The notes under the pieces: generated by a model
Database searches by the model: none
What the model saw: only the letters and a program-made list of their open reading frames with translations
Told to the model about the DNA's origin: nothing
Shown: one piece after another, positions 50,594-59,209 of the stretch
Layout: the number at the start of each line of letters is the position of its first letter
How positions within the stretch are numbered: the first letter of the stretch is position 1
Made by a program: the position numbers and the translations under genes
Source: Paenibacillus sp. FSL H8-0332
GTDB taxonomy: Bacteria; Bacillota; Bacilli; Paenibacillales; Paenibacillaceae
Length of the DNA: 64,000 bases
Assembly: GCF_037963835.1 (NCBI RefSeq)
Contig: NZ_CP150145.1
Location: 4,340,001 to 4,404,000 of the forward strand
Reading direction: 5' to 3'

Positions 50594-51889
50594 TTAAGGG
50601 TAAAGACGGTACAGGGTACGAGGGAAGGCAATCGTCTCACGGACATGGTCCAGACCGCAGATCCAGGCTACTGTACGCTCCAGTCCCAGACCAAATCCGG
50701 AGTGCGGAACCGTGCCATAGGTGCGCAGATCCATATACCATTTGTAGGTGTCCATCGACAGGTTATGTTCTTTGAAGCGGGCCTCCAGCAGCGCCGGATC
50801 ATCGATACGCTGTGATCCGCCGATGATCTCCCCGTAGCCTTCAGGAGCGATCATATCCGCGCACAGCACCACTTCAGGACGATCAGGATGCGGCTTCATA
50901 TAGAAGGCCTTGAAGGCAGCCGGATAGTGGGTAATGAAGACCGGTCTGTCGCTCATTTCGGCAATCGCCGTTTCATGAGGAGCCCCGAAATCATCGCCCC
51001 AGGCAATTTCATAGCCCTTTTCGTTCAGGAACTTAATCGCATCGTCATAGCTGATACGCGGGAAGGGTGCTTTGATATTCTCCAGCTTCGAGACATCGCG
51101 GCCCACCGCTTCCAGCTCGGCGCGGCAATTCGCAAGTACGGATTGCACCACGAAGCTGATGAAATCCTCCTGCACACACAAGCTCTCTTCATGATCTGTG
51201 AAGGCCATTTCCGGCTCAATCATCCAGAACTCGATCAAGTGGCGTCGGGTTTTGGATTTCTCTGCACGGAAGGTAGGCCCGAACGAATAGACGCGTCCCA
51301 GAGCCATGGCTGCGGCTTCCATATACAGCTGTCCGCTTTGAGTCAGATAAGCATCCTCTTCAAAATACTTGGTGTGGAACAGGTTGGTTGTCCCTTCTGC
51401 TGACGTTGGCGTCAGAATCGGCGGATCAACCTTCGTGAAGCCGCGCTCATTGAAGAACTGTTGAACCGCGCGGATAATCTCCGCACGAATCACCATAACT
51501 GCCCGCTGCTTGGAGGAACGCAGCCAGAGATGACGGTGATCCATCAGGAAATCGACGCCATGCTCCTTGGGGGTAATCGGATAATTCTCGGTCAGATGAA
51601 TAATCTCAATTCCCGTAACCGTCATCTCGAAGCCCGACTGGCTGCGGGGCTCTTCGCGGATAATCCCGGTTACATACAGCGAGCTTTCCTGGGTCAGGCG
51701 CTTGGCATCATCCCAGACCTGCTCAGAGACTTCCGATTTCACCACAACCCCCTGGATATAACCGGTACCGTCGCGAAGCTGCAGGAACTGAATTTTACCG
51801 CTGGAGCGCTTGTTGTTGACCCAAGATCCGATTACAACACTCTCTCCGACATGCTCATTCACGTTCTTGATTACACTATTATTAGCCAT
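50594..51889 (-). CDS. asnS: Asparaginyl-tRNA synthetase
   Basis: Class II synthetase that charges tRNA-Asn, 431 residues. The N-terminal OB-fold anticodon domain (about 15-105) shows VVIGSWVNNKRSSGKIQFLQLRDG. The catalytic core has motif 2 FRAEKSKTRRHLIEFWMIEPEMAF and motif 3 GFGLGLERTVAWICGLDHVRETIAFPR. GAGGAGAG precedes the ATG. No T-box stands upstream; ackA ends only 21 bp before, so it is read from the ackA side. Confidence 0.96.
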   Translation of the reverse strand: MANNSVIKNVNEHVGESVVIGSWVNNKRSSGKIQFLQLRDGTGYIQGVVVKSEVSEQVWDDAKRLTQESSLYVTGIIREEPRSQSGFEMTVTGIEIIHLTENYPITPKEHGVDFLMDHRHLWLRSSKQRAVMVIRAEIIRAVQQFFNERGFTKVDPPILTPTSAEGTTNLFHTKYFEEDAYLTQSGQLYMEAAAMALGRVYSFGPTFRAEKSKTRRHLIEFWMIEPEMAFTDHEESLCVQEDFISFVVQSVLANCRAELEAVGRDVSKLENIKAPFPRISYDDAIKFLNEKGYEIAWGDDFGAPHETAIAEMSDRPVFITHYPAAFKAFYMKPHPDRPEVVLCADMIAPEGYGEIIGGSQRIDDPALLEARFKEHNLSMDTYKWYMDLRTYGTVPHSGFGLGLERTVAWICGLDHVRETIAFPRTLYRLYP

Positions 51890-51910
51890 GCCTGTAATCT
51901 CTCCTCTAAT

Positions 51911-53119
51911 TTAGCCGTTAATTCCCTGCACAAGGCGATAGGTATCGCGTGCAATCACCAGCTCTTCGTTCGTTGGAACCACAAGCACCTGTACCTTGGA
52001 ATCAGCCTTAGAGATGCGACGCGGATCGCCGGAGCGGACCTTGTTGGCTTCAGCATCCAGTTCGATTCCGAGGAACGTAAGGTTGTTCAGTACTTTTTCT
52101 CGCAGCAGGGAAGCATTCTCGCCCACACCGGCAGTAAACACGATAACGTCTACGCCGTTCATGGCAGCTGCGTAAGAACCGATATATTTACGCAAACGGT
52201 ACTCGTACATTTCAAAAGCAAGCGTAGAATTAGGCTCGCCTTTCTCTGCACCGTCAATAATATCACGCATGTCACTGCTAACGCCAGAAATAGCCAGGAG
52301 TCCGCTGTGCTTGTTCAGCATGGAATTCACTTCACCAACAGACAGCTCTTCTTTATTCATTACATAAGGAACAATTGCCGGGTCAAGGTCTCCACTGCGG
52401 GTACCCATCATCAGACCCTCCAGCGGTGTCATACCCATGGAAGTATCAACGGATATACCGCCATCTACTGCAGTTACACTTGCACCGTTACCGATGTGAC
52501 AAGTGATAATCTTCAGCTCATTAAGCGGACGTTCCAGATAATCAGCCGCTGCTTTGCTGACGAAATCATGGGAAGTTCCGTGTGCACCATAACGGCGGAC
52601 CTTGTATTTATTGTACAGCACTCTTGGAATGGCATACATATAAGCCTTCTCAGGCATCGTCTGATGGAAGGCAGTATCGAATACAACAACCTGCGGCACA
52701 CCAGGCATGTTATTCTCAGATGCAACAATCCCCATCATGGCAGCCGGGTTATGCAACGGCGCGAGATCGAACAGCTGACGGATCTTAGTCTTCGCATCTG
52801 CATCTACAAGTGCGGAAGCTTTAAAGAATTCTCCTCCGTGTACTACACGGTGACCCACAGCATTGATCTCGTCAGTGGAGGCGATAACGCCGTGCTCTTT
52901 GTCTGTCAGACAGGCAAGAACTTTGCGGATGGCTGTATTGTGCTCCAGAATTTCGCTGACTTCAGTAACTTCCTGTTTGCCGGTCGGCTTGTGGTTCAGA
53001 ATGGAAGAATCCATTCCGATACGTTCTACCAGGCCTTTGGCGAGTACAGATTCATCGGTCATATTATACAGCTGATATTTCAATGAGGAACTGCCGGAGT
53101 TAATAACTAAGATATTCAT
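51911..53119 (-). CDS. ackA: Acetate kinase
   Basis: Makes ATP from acetyl phosphate in overflow metabolism, or the reverse. It has 402 residues of the ASKHA fold. NSGSSSLKYQLYNM, HRVVHGGEFF, VFDTAFHQTMPEKAY, HIGNGASVTAVDGG and GTRSGDLDPAI are all present. Its ATG overlaps the stop of the upstream hbd-like gene (ATGA), so the two are coupled. It heads into asnS and dnaD with short gaps, giving one four-gene unit. Confidence 0.96.
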   Translation of the reverse strand: MNILVINSGSSSLKYQLYNMTDESVLAKGLVERIGMDSSILNHKPTGKQEVTEVSEILEHNTAIRKVLACLTDKEHGVIASTDEINAVGHRVVHGGEFFKASALVDADAKTKIRQLFDLAPLHNPAAMMGIVASENNMPGVPQVVVFDTAFHQTMPEKAYMYAIPRVLYNKYKVRRYGAHGTSHDFVSKAAADYLERPLNELKIITCHIGNGASVTAVDGGISVDTSMGMTPLEGLMMGTRSGDLDPAIVPYVMNKEELSVGEVNSMLNKHSGLLAISGVSSDMRDIIDGAEKGEPNSTLAFEMYEYRLRKYIGSYAAAMNGVDVIVFTAGVGENASLLREKVLNNLTFLGIELDAEANKVRSGDPRRISKADSKVQVLVVPTNEELVIARDTYRLVQGING

Positions 53120-53988
53120 ACACGGTCACCGTCCTTGTCATACTTGAAGAAGCCTTCGCCCGATTTTGCACCCAGTTGTCCCGCACGCACCATCTTTTTG
53201 AGAATGGTTGATGGACGGTACTTGAGCTCGCCGTATTCACGGAACATGTTCTCAAGCGCGGCAAGCACGGAATCCAGACCGAAGCGGTCTGCCATTTCAA
53301 GCGGCCCGTTCTGGAACTGGTAGCCGATGCGCATAGCGTCATCAATATCTTCAGGAGAGGCAACCCCTTCCTGCAGCACATGCATAGCCTCGTTAATGAA
53401 CAGGCAAATGAGGCGCGAAGATACAAATCCGGGGGATTCGTAGATCATAACGCCCTTTTTCTCAACAATCTCATCGACAAAGGCTTTGGTATCTTCAAAC
53501 GTGCTGTCCGAGGTCTTCAGTCCGCGCACGATTTCAACCAGATCCACCTTCCCTACAGGATGTATGAAGTGCATGCCGATCACACGTTCCGGGTACATTG
53601 TAGAGCTTGCAAGCTCCGTCAAGCTAAGGGTTGACGTATTGCTGGCAAGAATAATGTGACTTGGACACACCTGATCTAGCTGATTGAATACCTTTTGCTT
53701 CGCCTCCAGATCTTCAACGATGGTCTCAATGACCATATCGCAGGAGCTGAGTTCAGCGAAATGTGTCACTTTTTGGATGCGGGACAGAATCAGCTTCTTT
53801 TCCGCCTGGGTAATCGCCCATTTCTCCAGCTGTTTGTCGAGACTGGTCTCAATCATTTCGTAGGAGTAGTTCAGTCTTTCTGCAGTTTTTTCCACCAGCA
53901 TAACATCCAGGCCCTTGGCTGCCAGCATTTCGGCAATCCCTTGTCCCATTGTGCCTCCGCCGATGACACCGATCTTTTTAAAATTCAT
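53116..53988 (-). CDS. hbd: 3-hydroxyacyl-CoA (3-hydroxybutyryl-CoA) dehydrogenase
   Basis: NAD(P)-dependent oxidoreductase that interconverts 3-hydroxyacyl-CoA and 3-oxoacyl-CoA. It has 290 residues. The Rossmann motif IGVIGGGTMGQGIAEMLA is at the N-terminus, the catalytic His is in GMHFIHPVGKVDLVEIVRG, and the C-terminal dimer domain has GFVSSRLICLFINEAMHVLQEGVAS. GGATGGAGAC precedes the ATG. It is coupled to ackA by a 4-bp overlap. Substrate chain length is not certain, so the symbol is by similarity. Confidence 0.85.
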   Translation of the reverse strand: MNFKKIGVIGGGTMGQGIAEMLAAKGLDVMLVEKTAERLNYSYEMIETSLDKQLEKWAITQAEKKLILSRIQKVTHFAELSSCDMVIETIVEDLEAKQKVFNQLDQVCPSHIILASNTSTLSLTELASSTMYPERVIGMHFIHPVGKVDLVEIVRGLKTSDSTFEDTKAFVDEIVEKKGVMIYESPGFVSSRLICLFINEAMHVLQEGVASPEDIDDAMRIGYQFQNGPLEMADRFGLDSVLAALENMFREYGELKYRPSTILKKMVRAGQLGAKSGEGFFKYDKDGDRV

Positions 53989-54095
53989 GTAAAAGTCTCC
54001 ATCCTTTCAGGTATCTATACTTCAGTATTGTACCTTGTCTGTCGTAAAAAATAAGTAGCCCGACATATAATGATATCTTAGCATGTCTGAAAAGT

Positions 54096-54130
54096 AAAAA
54101 AAAATAACCGGCATAAAGAATTATGCCGGT
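54096..54130 (-). terminator. Terminator overlapping the FtsH-like stop codon
   Basis: ACCGGCATAA-agaa-TTATGCCGGT is a 10-bp perfect stem whose outer arm includes the stop codon. Nine T follow on the minus strand. It separates this gene from hbd. Confidence 0.92.
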
Positions 54131-55623
54131 AAAAGGACACTGTCACGAAATTGACAACGAAATTGCTCTCCGGAGAGAACTTCTTCCTTCATTAAAATGT
54201 CAAGGGAGTAATCAAATACATTTCTTTGCTTCTCCAGCAGCTCTTTTGTACGAATCATCAGCTCATCCAGGATTTTACTATTCTCCTTCATCAGCTCTTC
54301 CGTGGTAACCATTTGCAGATTCGCAATTCCGAGTGAGGTAAGTCCTGACTTCATCATGGTCTCGACAATATTCAGGGCCTGGTCGAAATCTCCGCGGGAG
54401 CCGGTACTGCGTCCTCCGTAATACATCTCTTCGGCGGCAGCTCCGCCCAGGGCGATCATAATCTGATTCTCCAGATAATCCTTCGTATACAGATACTGCT
54501 CGGTCTGCGGATTATGCCGTACATAACCGAGGGCCTGCCCGCGCGGGGTCAGTGTAACCTGACTGACGCTTCCGGGGCGAAGCAGTTCAGCCATAATAGC
54601 ATGTCCAAGTTCGTGAATCGCCACACGCTTCTTCTCTTCATGGTTGGTCTCGCGGTCGGTCTTCTCGCCCATCATCACTTTGTCAATCGCCATCGAGAGA
54701 TGACGCTGCTCCACCTGGGTCAGATTCTCACGCATCATGTAGATCGCCGCTTCATTCATCACGCTCTCCAGCTGTGCACCTGAGAAGCCGTAGGCTTCTT
54801 CGGCAATTTTATCCAAGCTCACCGTCTCGTGCAGCGGTTTGTTCTTGGCATGGAGATCGAGAATCGACTTGCGGCCTTTCTTGTCAGGCATATCCACCTG
54901 AATATGCCGGTCAAAACGGCCCGGACGCAGCAATGCCGAGTCCAGCATCTCTTTGCGGTTCGTTGCGGCTACCAGCAGAATACGCGGGGTATCATTGTTA
55001 TAAATCCCGTCCATCTCGGTCAGCAGCTGATTAAGTGTCTGGTCATATTCCCGTTGTTGTCCGCCTTCGCGTTTACCGCCGATGACGTCGATCTCATCTA
55101 TGAAAATAATGGCACTTTGCTTATTCTCCTTGAGCGCGCGTGTGCGGGCATCCTTGAATAGATCGCGCACCCGTCCGGCACCGACGCCGACATACATCTC
55201 AACGAATTCACTGCCCGAAGCAGCTACAAACACAGAATCGGTATAATGCGCCGCAGCCTTGGCCATCAGCGTCTTCCCGGTTCCCGGAGGGCCGGTTAAC
55301 AGAATTCCTTTGAGCGGACGAATCCCGAACTTGCTGATCTCTTCATGCCGGATCAGGAAGTCCAGCGCTTCACGCAGCTCCTGTTTAGCATTGTCCTGTC
55401 CGCCGATCTCTTCAAAAGTTAGCTTGGAGGGGCCGTTCTTCTTACGCTTCTTGTCCGCACCTGCATTGACGGCCAGACCGCCGCGGGCATGGGCTATGAA
55501 CAGGAGTGCGGCAACCATGCCTAGCGCTATGATTACAGGGAAGATATTAATCCCGACAAAAGCCATAAAAATCAGCATGACCGGAATGAAACCGGCTACA
55601 ACCTCTTTCCAGTACTTAGGCAT
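54121..55623 (-). CDS. Short FtsH-like membrane AAA protease
   Basis: Zinc-dependent AAA protease of 500 residues. Two close N-terminal spans (about 10-45) have almost no loop between them, so the extracytoplasmic domain of true FtsH is missing. The AAA domain has Walker A GPPGTGKT, Walker B IIFIDEIDVIGG, pore motif EFVEMYVGVGAGRVR and arginine-finger region LLRPGRFDRH. The protease site is HELGH, with a later Asp in STGSRGDFDQA. The ATG at 55623 has GGGAG upstream. It overlaps the preceding membrane-anchored gene by 8 bp. It is probably a second, specialised FtsH. Confidence 0.9.
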   Translation of the reverse strand: MPKYWKEVVAGFIPVMLIFMAFVGINIFPVIIALGMVAALLFIAHARGGLAVNAGADKKRKKNGPSKLTFEEIGGQDNAKQELREALDFLIRHEEISKFGIRPLKGILLTGPPGTGKTLMAKAAAHYTDSVFVAASGSEFVEMYVGVGAGRVRDLFKDARTRALKENKQSAIIFIDEIDVIGGKREGGQQREYDQTLNQLLTEMDGIYNNDTPRILLVAATNRKEMLDSALLRPGRFDRHIQVDMPDKKGRKSILDLHAKNKPLHETVSLDKIAEEAYGFSGAQLESVMNEAAIYMMRENLTQVEQRHLSMAIDKVMMGEKTDRETNHEEKKRVAIHELGHAIMAELLRPGSVSQVTLTPRGQALGYVRHNPQTEQYLYTKDYLENQIMIALGGAAAEEMYYGGRSTGSRGDFDQALNIVETMMKSGLTSLGIANLQMVTTEELMKENSKILDELMIRTKELLEKQRNVFDYSLDILMKEEVLSGEQFRCQFRDSVLLPA

Positions 55624-56158
55624 TGTTCCACACTCCCATCTTCGCTGCTGCACGCGGCAGAATGATAAATTTGCTCTCTGTGCCGTTGCTCAGGCTTACA
55701 TACACATTGTTGTCGTCAATCTCTGTGGTAGCTGTAACTCCGCTGTACTTACTGTCCTGCTCCTTCAGTCCGTCCAGCTTCGCTGGGATCAATGTATACT
55801 TCCGGCTCTCCATTGCTTCTGCTACAGAGAACATAGCTTTATCCCAGTACTCGTCCAGCAGCTCGCTTGGTTTCTGCTCCACATCCAGCTTCAAGGTCCG
55901 GCCATCAATGGCGGTGCTGCCTTCTCGCGATACATACTGCACCAGCTCACGTAATTTCGTGCCCGGCTGCAAATCCAGTTTCAAAGTGACTTCATTGCGT
56001 TTAATAGTAATATGGGAATCCTTCACTCCCTGGTAGGAAGATACCAGCTTCTGCAGCGGCTCCCGCACCGCGAATTGACGGTAAGAATACCAGCCACCAA
56101 ACAATAATGCAGCAGACAGCAGAGACGTTAGCAGCACAGGCATAAGACGAAGTTTCAA
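55616..56158 (-). CDS. Membrane-anchored protein of unknown function, coupled to FtsH-like protease
   Basis: I do not recognise this 180-residue protein. It has one N-terminal span (LMPVLLTSLLSAALLFGGWY) and a soluble domain outside or at the membrane, rich in Lys/Glu and beta strands (DSHITIKRNEVTLKLDLQPG, GVTATTEIDDNNVYVSLSNG). The best start is TTG at 56158, seven bases after GAGGAGG. It ends inside the first codons of the protease gene. It may be a substrate, adaptor or extracytoplasmic partner that replaces the domain the protease lacks (inference). Confidence 0.78.
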   Translation of the reverse strand: MKLRLMPVLLTSLLSAALLFGGWYSYRQFAVREPLQKLVSSYQGVKDSHITIKRNEVTLKLDLQPGTKLRELVQYVSREGSTAIDGRTLKLDVEQKPSELLDEYWDKAMFSVAEAMESRKYTLIPAKLDGLKEQDSKYSGVTATTEIDDNNVYVSLSNGTESKFIILPRAAAKMGVWNNA

Positions 56159-56238
56159 GAAACGTCCTCCTCTCAATAATGACCAAGCTTAACTCTATAA
56201 TAAAGACCAGCCAGCGTGTCTAGCGCCCATCCGAGACT

Positions 56239-56258
56239 GACATGCTCTTAAGCATGTC
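56239..56258. promoter_or_regulatory. Palindrome upstream of FtsH-like operon
   Basis: GACATGCT-ctta-AGCATGTC is a perfect dyad about 80 bp before the first start of the operon. It could be an operator or a hairpin in the leader. AT-rich -10-like words lie farther upstream, near 56270-56295. Confidence 0.5.
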
Positions 56259-56363
56259 TTGATACAAGTAGTAGTATATCATAGGTGTATATACGATTTT
56301 ACATAAAGTTGTGAATATATTTAAAATTTTTGATACTAATTTCTGGATGTTTCATGAACCTTG

Positions 56364-56401
56364 AAAAAACGGCAGCTCAGATTCAGATCCTGAAATGCCG
56401 C
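56364..56401 (-). terminator. Terminator of nucleotidyltransferase gene
   Basis: Minus strand: CGGCA-ttt-CAG / CTG-agc-TGCCG, followed by TTTTTT. It lies 36 bp after the stop. Confidence 0.75.
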
Positions 56402-56436
56402 TGCTACATTCATATTCCGGCGTACACTACATCCGG

Positions 56437-57198
56437 CTAACGCTTAATTTCACCAGTCATATATTCCGCGAAATCAGTTAAAAGCTCCAGGTCATAGCCT
56501 TGGTCGCTAACCGCTCCTCTATACTCTTCCAGGCATCTTCTGAGCAGCCCGTGAAAGCGTTCCGGCAAATGCTGCAGTCCCCACTCTCCGCCTTCCTTCT
56601 TGGAAGAGATATAATCCTCCTGCAAATAGTAGAGCACTCTGCATAGATTCAGTGTGTAATAGACCGGAGATTTATTAATATTCTGCGGCGCATCTTCGAC
56701 ATCCCGGACAATGGAATCCAGATAGTACCTGCGGTCTACCGGCGCAAAGGCCTCGCGGATCGGCTCCCCGTACAAGATAAACCCACGATGGTAGACCACT
56801 GCAAAATGCGCCGCAAGATCAGCATCCTCAAAACCGCCGCACAGATAATTCTCATCGGTTCTATACCGCTCTAAATGAGCTTCCGAAAAGTGAAATTCAA
56901 ACGGCGTAGGATACACAAAATTGCGCAGATATGTCTTCAGGACGATAGACAGTTCGATTCCGCGCTTATTCGGCAGACTGTCATGATAGGCTACGATAAG
57001 CCCGGCAAGTCTCTGACTGGCCTCTGCGGACAGCTTGTCCTGTATGACGATCAGCAGATCAATATCGCTTGAATCCGCTTGAAAACAGCCCATGGCCAGC
57101 GAGCCATGCAGGTAAACCCCCGACAGATTATCCCCCAGCTCCTCCTTGAACAAATCCACCGCCTGATCCAAATATGCTAATATCTCCAATTTCATCAT
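56437..57198 (-). CDS. Nucleotidyltransferase-fold protein, aminoglycoside adenylyltransferase-like
   Basis: A 253-residue protein with the nucleotidyltransferase signature GSLAMG followed by SSDIDLL, whose two Asp bind Mg. The C-terminal half resembles the DUF4111 domain of AadA/ANT(9) enzymes (NLCRVLYYLQEDYISSKKEGGEW). The family adenylates spectinomycin or streptomycin, but chromosomal copies often have unproven function. GGAGG stands just before the tandem ATGs at 57198 and 57195. It has its own terminator and is preceded by the ypmB-like terminator, so it is a single gene. Confidence 0.85.
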   Translation of the reverse strand: MMKLEILAYLDQAVDLFKEELGDNLSGVYLHGSLAMGCFQADSSDIDLLIVIQDKLSAEASQRLAGLIVAYHDSLPNKRGIELSIVLKTYLRNFVYPTPFEFHFSEAHLERYRTDENYLCGGFEDADLAAHFAVVYHRGFILYGEPIREAFAPVDRRYYLDSIVRDVEDAPQNINKSPVYYTLNLCRVLYYLQEDYISSKKEGGEWGLQHLPERFHGLLRRCLEEYRGAVSDQGYDLELLTDFAEYMTGEIKR

Positions 57199-57295
57199 CC
57201 TCCTTGATTGAACATATATGTAGGTTAGCGCTAGCAGACGAGGTATACACTCCGTATATCAATTGATGCACCTCAAACTTTTCAACATGATGGAT

Positions 57296-57335
57296 AAAAA
57301 AACGGAGGAACAGATAATCTGTCCCCCCGTTTTTA
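57296..57335 (-). terminator. Terminator of rex-mtaD-ypmB operon
   Basis: AAAAAACGG...CCGTTTTT encloses an inner ACAGAT/ATCTGT stem. T-runs lie on both ends, so it may act in both directions. It lies 22 bp after the stop of the ypmB-like gene. Confidence 0.85.
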
Positions 57336-57356
57336 TTCTGCCGCTGAGCGCTTAGC

Positions 57357-57881
57357 TTAACGATTCGGCAGACTGTACCCCTCACCGATGGCGCTGCCAT
57401 CCTTGAAACGGTAGAAGTTATAATAGAAGCGCCCGTCTTTTTTGTAAAATAGCTGCCAGGCATATTCCCCGTTATATACACCGGGCAGCAGCCGTTCGAT
57501 CGTAATGTCCGGCAGCTGGGCGGTTATGATTCCGCGCATCTTCTCTTCTGAGGTTCCTTTGCTCAGCTCTTCGGCATACAGGCCGTTGTCGCCTCCGGCA
57601 GGCTTGCCCTCCAAGGTATAACGGACCCACACCATCAGCTCGGTACCCGCTTCATTTTTGCCGGTTAGCACCCAGTAGATCTCATTCTCATTCCAGACGG
57701 ATTTCTGGGCCTTGGTAACCTCTGTTAGCCCGGCACGCGCCTGGGCCAGCTCCTTGGCCTCACTCCGCTCGTTCCACTGATCCTTCATAATGTAGGCATA
57801 GAACTGGCTTAGTCCGAACAGAAGGAGCAGCACCACGGTAATCCCCAGCCAGATCCATTTTCTCCTCTTCTTCTTCACCAC
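57357..57881 (-). CDS. YpmB-like membrane-anchored DUF5590 protein
   Basis: A 174-residue protein with a basic N-terminus (MVKKKRRKW), one span (IWLGITVVLLLLFGLSQFYAYI) and an outward domain resembling B. subtilis YpmB (EIYWVLTGKNEAGTELMVWVR, AWQLFYKKDGRFYYNFYRFKDGS). It starts with GTG at 57881, a second GTG following, with GGAAAGGAAG upstream. It lies 26 bp after mtaD. Location between dinG and asnS agrees with ypmB in Bacillus. Function unknown. Confidence 0.82.
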   Translation of the reverse strand: MVKKKRRKWIWLGITVVLLLLFGLSQFYAYIMKDQWNERSEAKELAQARAGLTEVTKAQKSVWNENEIYWVLTGKNEAGTELMVWVRYTLEGKPAGGDNGLYAEELSKGTSEEKMRGIITAQLPDITIERLLPGVYNGEYAWQLFYKKDGRFYYNFYRFKDGSAIGEGYSLPNR

Positions 57882-57907
57882 GCTGCTTCCTTTCCCGTTC
57901 CCCTGAG

Positions 57908-59209
57908 TTACCGTTTAAGCAGGCTCTCGAACGTCTCCTGTGCTTTGTGACGGATGGCTTCTTCATCAAGTGTCAGGCATTGTCCATGCTTCACAACCTG
58001 CTGGCCGTTCACCCATACATGCTCCACATCCTTGGCGCTGGCCGAATATACAGCATGGGAGAGCAGATCGGTATGCGGCAGCATATGCGGCTGGTCAATA
58101 TCAAGCGCGATGAAGTCAGCCTTCATCCCTGCTGCAAGGCGGCCTACACCGCTTAGGAAAATAGACTGCGCTCCGTACTCCGTAGCCATCAGAAGCGCCT
58201 CAGGAGCCGGTACCGCTGTTGGATCACCGCTTACGCCCTTGTGGATCAGCGCAGCCAGCCTCATCTCTTCGAACATATCCAGATTGTTGTTGCTTGCCGC
58301 GCTGTCCGTACCCAGGGAGACCTTAACCCCGGCTCTCAGCAGCTCCGGAACACGGGCAACACCGCTGGCCAGCTTCAGGTTACTGCCGGGGTTATGCGAC
58401 ACGCCAACGTTATGGCGGGCCAGAATCCCGATTTCCTCATCGTTCAGATGAACCCCGTGGGCAATAAGCGAAGGACGGGTAAACATCCCCAGCTTCTCCA
58501 GATGTGCGACCGGACGAAGGCCGTAGTCGGCCACGTTCTGCTCCACTTCATGGCGCGTCTCGGACATATGGGTATGCATCGGCAGATCCAGATCATGGGC
58601 AGCCTGCACAAACTTCATGAAAAACTCTGGAGGACAGGTGTACGGGGCGTGCGGCGAGAGCATGGTCGTAATTCTGCCGTCAGCCTTGCCATGCCAGTTA
58701 CGGGCAAAAGCAATCGCCTCAGCGAGCTTGGATTGCTGTACATCTTCCGGGCACAGCCCAATTACGCCGCGCATCAGCACAGCACGAATACCGGACTGCT
58801 CGGTCACTTCCGCTACCCGGTCCATATGATCATACATATCGAGGAAGGTTGTTGTGCCGCCCTTCAGCATTTCCAGCACGGACAAAGAAGTTCCCCAATA
58901 TACATCATCACCAGTGAATTTCTCTTCCATCGGCCACATCTTCTCTTGCAGCCAAGTCTGAAGCACCATATCGTCGCCGTATCCGCGCAGCAGTGACATG
59001 GCAGTATGTCCATGGGTATTGACCAGACCCGGCATGAACAGCAGACGGCTGCCGTCTACGACCTGAGCGCCATCCTCCACTGCCGGCTCAGCTTCACCTA
59101 TGTAAGTAATCAGGTCATCATCCAGGGTCATATACCCGCTCAGCACTGGCTTATCGCTGCCGGGAACCAGAAAGTGCCCATTCTTGATTATCGTGATCTT
59201 ACTGCTCAT
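57908..59209 (-). CDS. mtaD: 5-methylthioadenosine/S-adenosylhomocysteine deaminase
   Basis: Amidohydrolase of 433 residues that deaminates methylthioadenosine or S-adenosylhomocysteine. Metal ligands are visible as FMPGLVNTHGHTAMSLLRG, MHTHMSET, IAHGVHLNDEE and LGTDSAASNNNLDMFEEMR. The C-terminal strand closes the composite beta domain. The ATG at 59209 gives MSSKITIIKNG and overlaps the rex stop by 11 bp; an ATG at 59233 is possible. Some members prefer other purines, so substrate choice is by similarity. Confidence 0.88.
   Translation of the reverse strand: MSSKITIIKNGHFLVPGSDKPVLSGYMTLDDDLITYIGEAEPAVEDGAQVVDGSRLLFMPGLVNTHGHTAMSLLRGYGDDMVLQTWLQEKMWPMEEKFTGDDVYWGTSLSVLEMLKGGTTTFLDMYDHMDRVAEVTEQSGIRAVLMRGVIGLCPEDVQQSKLAEAIAFARNWHGKADGRITTMLSPHAPYTCPPEFFMKFVQAAHDLDLPMHTHMSETRHEVEQNVADYGLRPVAHLEKLGMFTRPSLIAHGVHLNDEEIGILARHNVGVSHNPGSNLKLASGVARVPELLRAGVKVSLGTDSAASNNNLDMFEEMRLAALIHKGVSGDPTAVPAPEALLMATEYGAQSIFLSGVGRLAAGMKADFIALDIDQPHMLPHTDLLSHAVYSASAKDVEHVWVNGQQVVKHGQCLTLDEEAIRHKAQETFESLLKR

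Noticed and set aside
51461..53086. 541-codon open frame opposite asnS and ackA
   Set aside because: It spans the antisense of two clear housekeeping genes and their gap, with no domain and no promoter or RBS.
53989..54095. Rex operator before hbd-ackA
   Set aside because: No TTGTGAA-N4-TTCACAA-type dyad could be found by eye, although Rex control would be expected.
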